A DNA stretch of 64,000 nucleotides from Flectobacillus longus (lineage in GTDB: Bacteria > Bacteroidota > Bacteroidia > Cytophagales > Spirosomataceae), in NCBI RefSeq assembly GCF_030056705.1, contig NZ_JASHIC010000020.1, positions 114,939-178,938 of the forward strand, read 5' to 3'. The notes beneath the pieces were generated by a model that was not told the DNA's origin, ran no database searches, and saw nothing but the letters and a program-made list of their open reading frames with translations. The position numbers and the translations under genes are program-made. Shown one piece after another: positions 58,253-64,000 of this stretch (positions are counted from its first letter, which is position 1; each line of letters opens with the position of its first letter).

Positions 58253-60748
58253 TTAGTTTTTTTCATAGTCAATTTTAAAGAATGGATTTCCGTAGAGATG
58301 CATACTCGCCCAAGCCGCTGGAGTTGGATATGATTCATAAACAGCTTTGTTAGCTTGATAAACTGCTTCACTAACTTCTTTACCTTCGTCAATTAGTGTC
58401 ATAAATACTGGCAGCCATATAGGCGGAATATCAATGTGCAACGCCCAAAATGGTGCGATTACAGCTTCATATCCATTAGTTAAGTATCTTTTAATTAGAG
58501 AAGCAATTTCATTTCTAAAGAAAAATTCTTGTGTTGAACCTGAATGGCAAACAAGTAATACCAATATTTTCCCCGCCCCCAAAATACCATTTAAATTATA
58601 AATTACATTGTTTTCGTTAGGATAGAATACCTGCGTAGATGAGATGTCTTTGTTACCGTGAGATGAAACAATATTGATTGTTGAATTTATTGGCGAAAAA
58701 TCCGTTAGCGAAGTTGATGTTATTACAGAATGCTCCCTCAATGTTTCTTTGATTGATTCATAAAGCATGTTAATAGTTAAATCTCCTCCTTCGATAGGAA
58801 TGTATATTGCTTTATCTTTTGCTGTTGTTTGGTTATTTTCTTTTAACTTAGAATTGAGCCATTCGACAGAAAATATATTCGTTATGCTTGTATATAATGC
58901 AAGTAATTCTCTTTCTTCGTTCAGTAAAAAATTGTGAGGTAGTTCGCTTACCGCCATATCTTTTACAAGTAATATTTTTTTGATACCAGAAGTATTCAGT
59001 ATTCCTGGAAATGAAACATCCTTGACTATTTTTTTAGATTGCAGTTCATAATCTTCTTTGAAAAAACTTCTGACAGTTCCACGATTATCTTTGCCCGCTG
59101 TATCAAAATCCATTTTGGGCAATTTTTCTTCATACCATTTTTGAAAGTCTATTCTATTCCAGTTTACCAACTGATTTAATTCAAAATCTGATTTGTTGTA
59201 GGTTAGTTGATAAAGTTTATCTTCTGAATTTATTATCCAAATTACCGCATCTGTTTCTCTTAATGGAATTTTTTTTAAATTGTCAATTGGGTTTTCATAA
59301 GTTTCGTAAAATAATGCTTGATCTATTTCTGTCAAATCAAGAGGTACTAATTCTTGACTTTCTTTGTCAATAAAATTTACACTAAAGTCTGATTTAACAA
59401 GCATTGAAAGCAAAATTGCTTCAACGTCTTTCTTACTAAAACTTTCCTCAATCAATCTACTTGCAATCAATATCGCTCTGTCATTATCATATACAAAGTC
59501 AGACCTATTTCTTGTTCTTGATAATTTCAGTAAAGACTCTTTGAGTTGATTTTTAAGTTGGTCGGAATTACCAGTTACTATGTTTTTTAAATTTTCAATT
59601 TTTTCACGTTGCACAATGCTTTCAAATAAAGTAATGTAAAATCCCAAACCCGAATCGTCAAAACTCCATACTTGATTAAATCTCTTTATATTGTAGAGCG
59701 TAATTAACCACGGACGACAACCATTTTCGCCTTCTGCTAAAATACTTTCCCTTTCTTTGTTTAGATAGTCGTACAAATTTGTTGTTAAACTTTTATCATT
59801 CATTCCAAGTTTACAAGTAAAGTAACTACTATCAAGAGAGTGTCTTTCGTAGGAAGTAAGAGAAAGGTTGGTGGGAATATTTTCATAAACTTCAATAGCC
59901 CACGGATATAATTTGCAATTCCTGAAAAATTTCAAGTATTGCCAAATTATTTCAAACTGAAATCTGTTACTCGGAATAGTTTGTTTTTTTCTAATGGCAT
60001 TTAAAAACAAATTTCCATATAACAAAGCGACCTGAATACTTGCTTGATTTGAGTAGACTCTAAAGCAAATGAAATATCCATATTCAATAAGATTATCCTT
60101 AAAAGAAGCAATGAGAATTTCTTCACTCAAATCTCTTGTTTCTTGATGGAACTCTGATGTAAAAAGCCTGTCAACACAAAGATTACTTACATAATAAAAT
60201 AACTCTGTTTCTTCAACTTTGACACAAAGAGCTCTTAGGTAAACTAAGTCCAATATTATCGATTCTACTTGCCTTATGTCCCAACTTAGACTTTGAATAG
60301 ATGTATATTGAACCTTATCTATGAGAAAACTAATTACTTCTTTTATTTCAACATCTGAAAAATCGTTAGTGTTTAACTCAAAGTCAGAAATTCTAAGTAT
60401 TTCATTCTTGGACAAGCTACTTTCCAAAATCTTGTTGAAATTCTCAACACTTTTGTCTGTGGGCTTGATGCCTGTAATACTATTGTCAAATTCTCTTTTT
60501 ATTGGAAGATTTGCAACTTGAGAATATAGTTGAAAATAAATGTGAAGAGAGTATGCTAAAGATTTAGTGTAATACTTTTCAAAAGTATGTAAAATATGGG
60601 GTGATAAACTTCTATATGAACCATAATCCTCTAACCAATGGTCTAAAACGGAATAATATGTGTTTAAAATTTCTGCTTCGTGAATATTTGAATCAGCGAC
60701 CGTTTCAAACAAGATATGCTCTCTTAGTTTGTCGAGTTTTTCTTCCAA
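58253..60748 (-). CDS. CHAT-domain caspase-like protease with long helical N-terminus
   Basis: 831 residues. The C-terminal 200 form a CHAT protease: His697 in SSHGNKD and Cys734 in LVLLVCHSGS, followed by APFWALHIDIPPIWLPVFMT and the family end AWASMHLYGNPFF. The first 600 residues are helical repeats without clear enzyme motifs, probably a sensor or TPR-like scaffold. CHAT proteases act in several bacterial immune systems (for example with gasdermins or Cas7-11). No partner gene of that kind is adjacent, so this is a stand-alone or uncharacterised arrangement. It lies among abortive-infection-type genes. Confidence 0.8.
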   Translation of the reverse strand: MEEKLDKLREHILFETVADSNIHEAEILNTYYSVLDHWLEDYGSYRSLSPHILHTFEKYYTKSLAYSLHIYFQLYSQVANLPIKREFDNSITGIKPTDKSVENFNKILESSLSKNEILRISDFELNTNDFSDVEIKEVISFLIDKVQYTSIQSLSWDIRQVESIILDLVYLRALCVKVEETELFYYVSNLCVDRLFTSEFHQETRDLSEEILIASFKDNLIEYGYFICFRVYSNQASIQVALLYGNLFLNAIRKKQTIPSNRFQFEIIWQYLKFFRNCKLYPWAIEVYENIPTNLSLTSYERHSLDSSYFTCKLGMNDKSLTTNLYDYLNKERESILAEGENGCRPWLITLYNIKRFNQVWSFDDSGLGFYITLFESIVQREKIENLKNIVTGNSDQLKNQLKESLLKLSRTRNRSDFVYDNDRAILIASRLIEESFSKKDVEAILLSMLVKSDFSVNFIDKESQELVPLDLTEIDQALFYETYENPIDNLKKIPLRETDAVIWIINSEDKLYQLTYNKSDFELNQLVNWNRIDFQKWYEEKLPKMDFDTAGKDNRGTVRSFFKEDYELQSKKIVKDVSFPGILNTSGIKKILLVKDMAVSELPHNFLLNEERELLALYTSITNIFSVEWLNSKLKENNQTTAKDKAIYIPIEGGDLTINMLYESIKETLREHSVITSTSLTDFSPINSTINIVSSHGNKDISSTQVFYPNENNVIYNLNGILGAGKILVLLVCHSGSTQEFFFRNEIASLIKRYLTNGYEAVIAPFWALHIDIPPIWLPVFMTLIDEGKEVSEAVYQANKAVYESYPTPAAWASMHLYGNPFFKIDYEKN

Positions 60749-60944
60749 TTTAATAGTCTATTTTATGTTTAGTATTGTTCCTCAGTATGACTGCCAATGG
60801 CTGTCTGTGAAAAAACTTAAATTAATAAAAAAATTGTAATATTATTATCTTAGGAGGCCTTTAGGTGCTTTCTGAGAGGCTCTGTTTTCTAGGTAACTTG
60901 TTTCCAATCATTTTCTTTATTCGGTGCAATCAGGCTTAAAATAG

Positions 60945-61217
60945 CTATTTCATTGCCAAAATAGTTTGTTTTGGCATAGTCTGAATCTCATAGCGCTTTT
61001 CCATTAATGTAGATATAGCCATGAGGTACAGACTACGTTTGATGTTGTGAACTGTCATGATTAATGCCATTTCTCTTTTGACCTTGCTCAAGCTTCCCAG
61101 ATACACCAAGCGAAAGGTACAAATACGTAGTAGAACCGTCGAACCTGTGACATGTACACTTGTGAATTTTATGAACATGAAACGAGTGCACACACGAGGC
61201 ATCAAATCTACCAACAA
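60945..61217 (-). pseudogene. Remnant of an IS1182-like transposase
   Basis: The segment GSLSKVKREMALIMTVHNIKR has the conserved end of IS1182/DDE-type transposases (KV..E.AL....HN.KR). The preceding residues do not form a recognisable catalytic core, so only the C-terminus remains. It lies in the 746-bp gap 60749-61494, which otherwise shows only the direct repeat at 61418 and no intact gene. Confidence 0.6.
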
Positions 61218-61417
61218 ACTCGTATTAATGGCAAGTTTAGTTTACAACTTGCAGAAATAACTACTCTTCATTGTGAATAAACCAAGCATATTATTGCCCT
61301 TCCTGAAGGGATAATTTATGCCTCTCTTAAAAGTGTATCAGTCGTCATTCATAACCCAATTGTGAGCGCTTCAAGTTTGAGTATGCTTTTCAAAAACTGA
61401 AAAACAAACCTATCTTA

Positions 61418-61440
61418 AATCGCTTTAAAAGAGGTCTGGA
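61418..61440 (+). repeat. Direct repeat, copy 2
   Basis: Identical over 23 bases to 58149-58171, but without the left arm that makes copy 1 a hairpin. It lies 55 bp downstream of the putAbiC-type gene stop. The 3.27-kb interval between the copies contains the CHAT gene and the transposase remnant. Confidence 0.75.
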
Positions 61441-61494
61441 TGCATTCAGTAAGAGGGTTTTTAGAGAAAAAGAGTTGAGCACCAGCTACGCCTG

Positions 61495-62520
61495 TTAGCT
61501 GTAGTGCTTATCAAGTTCAATTCTGTTTGTTGTTTTCTGATTGTCATACTCATACACTACATCAGGATAATAATTTTTCGGGTCAATTGTTCCTGTGAAA
61601 CCTAGTGGAATATTTTTAATTAAATTATATTTTGTTATTAGTTTATTGTTATTTTCAGTTTGTCCTACTTCCCAAGGTTTACCGAGGTTTGACAATGAAT
61701 TATATAGAAAAATAGCTTGTTCGTGTGTTGATAATTGTGCTCTTAATGTTTTTACGTAAAAATACTTATCCTTGTATGTCAATAGGCGAGAAGGTTGTTC
61801 ATCTATAAATTTTACAGTTTGAAACAGATGTCTAAAATAATGACCCAAGCGTGATTGATGACCATCGTGGTCAATAAACCTTTTTTGTTCTTTTGGCTTA
61901 TCTTTATTTTCTTTTCTTCGTTTAATATGATCATCACACATCGACTTTAGTGCAAAGCTGAACTCTCTGTCAAAGAAATTGTCATTTGATATTATAGTCT
62001 TTATTTGTTGTAAAAGGTTGTCTGTAGTTTTGTTTCCAATACCAAAAAAAGTTATGAGATAAGCAACCTGAGAACATCTTTTATTCCATTCTACTTGGTC
62101 AGTGAGTTCAGATTTTTCAAAGGTATACCAAGCCTTAACAAACTCAAATAATTCATTAAATTCGTCATAAATGTCAATAACTACTGATTTTCCGAATTTC
62201 CCTTTTGAGTAAAAATCTTTTACATTCTCTCTTTGAATTTTTAATAGTTCAAAAAATCTTGACTCAATATTTTGTAATTCATTCTGTTTTTCTTGTTCAT
62301 TGATTGATTGAATTACAAGTAAAATGCTTATTAAACTAAAAATTGCTGCTAATATTCCACCTACAAGAGTTCCATAGTCTGCAAGAATTGAACTTTCAAT
62401 AGGAAGTTTTGTGTCAAGTTCTGTTGTCTTGAAAATAAATAATGCTAAGGTTAATATCGCAAATATTATACTTGCAGTAATTGTTCTTAAAGCTATTTTT
62501 CTATAGTCCATTATTATCAT
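61495..62520 (-). CDS. Putative phage abortive infection protein (putAbiC type)
   Basis: 341 residues. Two N-terminal membrane helices ([18 protein letters not shown] and [19 protein letters not shown]) followed by a cytoplasmic helical region ([20 protein letters not shown]) and the conserved segment [19 protein letters not shown], as in the putAbiC family. Such proteins are linked to phage exclusion by membrane-associated abortive infection; the mechanism is not known. A second start at 62511 is possible. It follows the AbiTii gene by 9 bp and is probably co-transcribed. Confidence 0.75.
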   Translation of the reverse strand: MIIMDYRKIALRTITASIIFAILTLALFIFKTTELDTKLPIESSILADYGTLVGGILAAIFSLISILLVIQSINEQEKQNELQNIESRFFELLKIQRENVKDFYSKGKFGKSVVIDIYDEFNELFEFVKAWYTFEKSELTDQVEWNKRCSQVAYLITFFGIGNKTTDNLLQQIKTIISNDNFFDREFSFALKSMCDDHIKRRKENKDKPKEQKRFIDHDGHQSRLGHYFRHLFQTVKFIDEQPSRLLTYKDKYFYVKTLRAQLSTHEQAIFLYNSLSNLGKPWEVGQTENNNKLITKYNLIKNIPLGFTGTIDPKNYYPDVVYEYDNQKTTNRIELDKHYS

Positions 62521-62529
62521 TTTGCTTGC

Positions 62530-63522
62530 TTATTGAAATTGCATTATTAACCAACTTAGTCGTTCCAAAATAGGCGGTGTCATTGCATTACCCGCAACTC
62601 CGATTAAAATTCCATTTACAACTTTGAGTGCCTCATTAATGATTGGATATTTTGGGTGTTGTCTGCTTAATTGGGTTTCAATTCTTGAAATTTCATTAAT
62701 TATGTCTTTCTTATCGTCCATCATAAGTTGGAGATTATCTAATTGAAGTTTCAATTCTTCAATAAATTTGGAAAGTTCTTGTTGAGCTTCAACATTTATG
62801 GTCTGATTAACTTTTTCTCCCTTAGCGACATTGAGTTTAGCATTGCCACCTGTGCTGACTGCCTGAACATTGTCCGTACCTATTGAAATGTTTATTGTTT
62901 CACCGCTTAGATTTCCAATTGTTTTATCAAACAAATTATCAAATTTTTTCTTATGTTCCATAATATCAATATTTTCGTTTTCACCTATTTCGTCAGCAAG
63001 TTCTAGTAGAAAAGTAAGGAGATTGTATTTGATTGCACTTATTATTCCTTCTATACTATTTAAGCTGATTTTTTGCCAAGCAGAGTCAACTACCCAATCA
63101 TTAGAAAGTAGTTTAGTTATTTCTCTATGAATGAGGTGAGGAATGTTAATTTGATACTCTCCACCTTTTTCTATCATATGCTCCAACTCAGAAACAGAAG
63201 AATTTATTGCAACGCTCATCATTGCATCCCGAAGGTCTTTTTCTAAATACTCTATTGGGAGAGCGTGATGATTTCTTGTCATCATCCTACCAAACCCTCT
63301 GTCTTGAATAAGATTACCAAAAACCGCAGAGGGTATTTTTCTATATGAAGGAACCTCTTTACCATTGAAACCATTTAATTCATTGTCAACCCATTCTTTT
63401 AGTTTATTGTTCTTAATCTTGAAAGCAAGAACCTGAACTTTAAGTAAAGTATCTTTAAGTTTTGCTTGAGGGTCAACAAGCTCTTAAATTACAGTATTTA
63501 TCCAATCTATCGTTTGGTTCAT
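62530..63522 (-). pseudogene. AbiTii-domain gene interrupted by a stop at codon 13
   Basis: The frame from the ATG at 63520-63522 reads MNQTIDWINTVI, then TAA (63484-63486), then ELVDPQAKLKDTLLKVQVLA and on without break to 62530. The part LKEWVDNELNGFNGKEVPSY followed by RKIPSAVFGNLI is the AbiTii signature. No ATG, GTG or TTG occurs in frame between the stop and the Met at 63285, so an intact product would lack most of the AbiTii domain. The downstream part (helices, then a strand NISIGTDNVQAVSTGG and a coiled coil) is preserved. Either a nonsense mutation or a base error. Confidence 0.8.
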
Positions 63523-63732
63523 TATTTATTTTTTATCATTTCATTTCTTTCTTTTAGTCTAAACCTAAACGGTCTGTTTAGCATTACCGCTAACGATTAT
63601 ATAACCGCAATATAATTGAATTTTATTTCGCCTATCCAACTTGCTTTAAGTATGAACGAATATTTGGCAAGAAGTAAGTGTTTTTTAACCAAAGTCAATA
63701 TAACTTTTTACCACATATTTATAAACAATAGA

Positions 63733-63770
63733 CCCCTGATAGAAATCAATTGGAGTATTTCTATCAGGGG
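63733..63770. repeat. 14-bp inverted repeat
   Basis: Arms 63733-63746 (CCCCTGATAGAAAT) and 63757-63770 are exact complements with a 10-base loop. No T-run. It lies upstream of the AbiTii gene in the 478-bp stretch 63523-64000, which has no gene that I can see. Confidence 0.6.
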
Positions 63771-63948
63771 TTAGTTAGATGAGTAAATAAAGGGTTAGAT
63801 TTTCTTCGAATAATACTGTTTAAAAATTAAGATTAGAGAAATTCTTTGATATTTAATTCGTATTATATTGTGGAAACCTTATGTCGGCTTCCCATTTTTA
63901 GTACAGTTTAAAAATATACATAATCTGTCTACTTTGATTATGTTTTAG

Positions 63949-63997
63949 ACCCTTCTTGGGCTGAGTGTAGCGTAGCGGAACGAAGCCCAAGAAGGGT
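63949..63997. repeat. 14-bp inverted repeat at window end
   Basis: ACCCTTCTTGGGCT (63949-63962) and its exact complement (63984-63997) enclose TGTAGCGTAGCGGAACG-type sequence. It looks like a terminator or an interspersed repeat, cut close to the window edge. Confidence 0.55.
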
Positions 63998-64000
63998 GTT

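Larger units (their letters stand above)
7260..64000. mobile_element. Large accessory island next to a tRNA gene, right end not seen
   Basis: Everything right of the tRNA differs in kind from the core genes on the left: an integrase directly beside the tRNA, transposase remnants, a defence operon, a virus-like module and abortive-infection genes. The tyrosine recombinase adjacent to the tRNA 3' end is the usual layout of a site-specifically integrated element. I did not find a second copy of the tRNA 3' segment, so the island may extend past 64000 or may be composite. Confidence 0.55.

Noticed and set aside
58149..61440. Integron attC sites
   Set aside because: The repeats lack paired RYYYAAC/GTTRRRY core sites, and no integron integrase is present.
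63733..63997. Two inverted repeats as ends of an insertion sequence
   Set aside because: They are unrelated in sequence and no transposase lies between them.

Overview
The window looks like the chromosome of a gliding-type Bacteroidota bacterium (Cytophagales or a relative). The evidence is a GldF-like ABC permease, a fused LpxC-FabZ enzyme flanked by lpxD and lpxA, a DUF4920 protein, low-GC DNA, few clear Shine-Dalgarno sites, and an IntDOT-like tyrosine recombinase with Ser in place of the first catalytic Arg. Positions 1-7000 are ordinary core genome: partial gldF, DUF4920, an ABC ATPase, the lipid A block lpxD-lpxC/fabZ-lpxA, and an HD phosphohydrolase.

A tRNA gene with anticodon CAT (7186-7259) marks the edge of a large accessory island that starts with the integrase (7514-8698) and runs to the end of the window. 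No second copy of the tRNA 3' end was seen, so the far boundary is probably outside. Behind the integrase lie a 28-bp perfect palindrome and an array of at least five repeats at an exact 22-bp pitch, which look like a replication origin or control region. Then come small unknown genes, an IS3-type transposase scrap, and a four-gene plus-strand operon (12542-28763): SNF2-type helicase, PglX/DrmMI-like N6-adenine methylase, a 2090-residue DUF1998 helicase with a nuclease-like tail, and a UvrD-type helicase with a RelE/ParE-like N-terminus. This resembles DISARM and Druantia but matches neither gene set exactly.

The centre (about 31200-57650, almost all minus strand) is the most unusual part: about 38 closely packed, often overlapping genes. 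In transcription order they are: small regulators and a protein whose gene carries a 21-bp-period GTTAAC array; a packaging- or Zot-like P-loop ATPase; a series of small proteins with one membrane segment and a basic tail; a CHAP-type peptidase; a lipoprotein plus coiled-coil membrane protein (spanin-like); two lytic transglycosylases; a papain-like hydrolase; fibre- and decoration-like proteins; and three large proteins (transglutaminase-methylase fusion, strawberry-notch helicase, unknown) that share a C-terminal tag KYKYRLRLQLQ. No terminase, portal, tail tube, VirB4 or relaxase was recognised. My reading is a provirus or particle-forming element of a non-tailed type (membrane-containing or filamentous-like), with DarB-like antirestriction cargo that may be addressed by the shared tag. 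This is an inference from architecture.

The right end (57851-63522) holds a divergent small HTH-like gene, a CHAT protease with a long helical N-terminus, a remnant of an IS1182-like transposase, a putAbiC-type membrane protein, and an AbiTii gene interrupted by an in-frame stop at codon 13. The island thus combines one complex DNA-targeting defence operon, several abortive-infection-type genes and a virus-like module.
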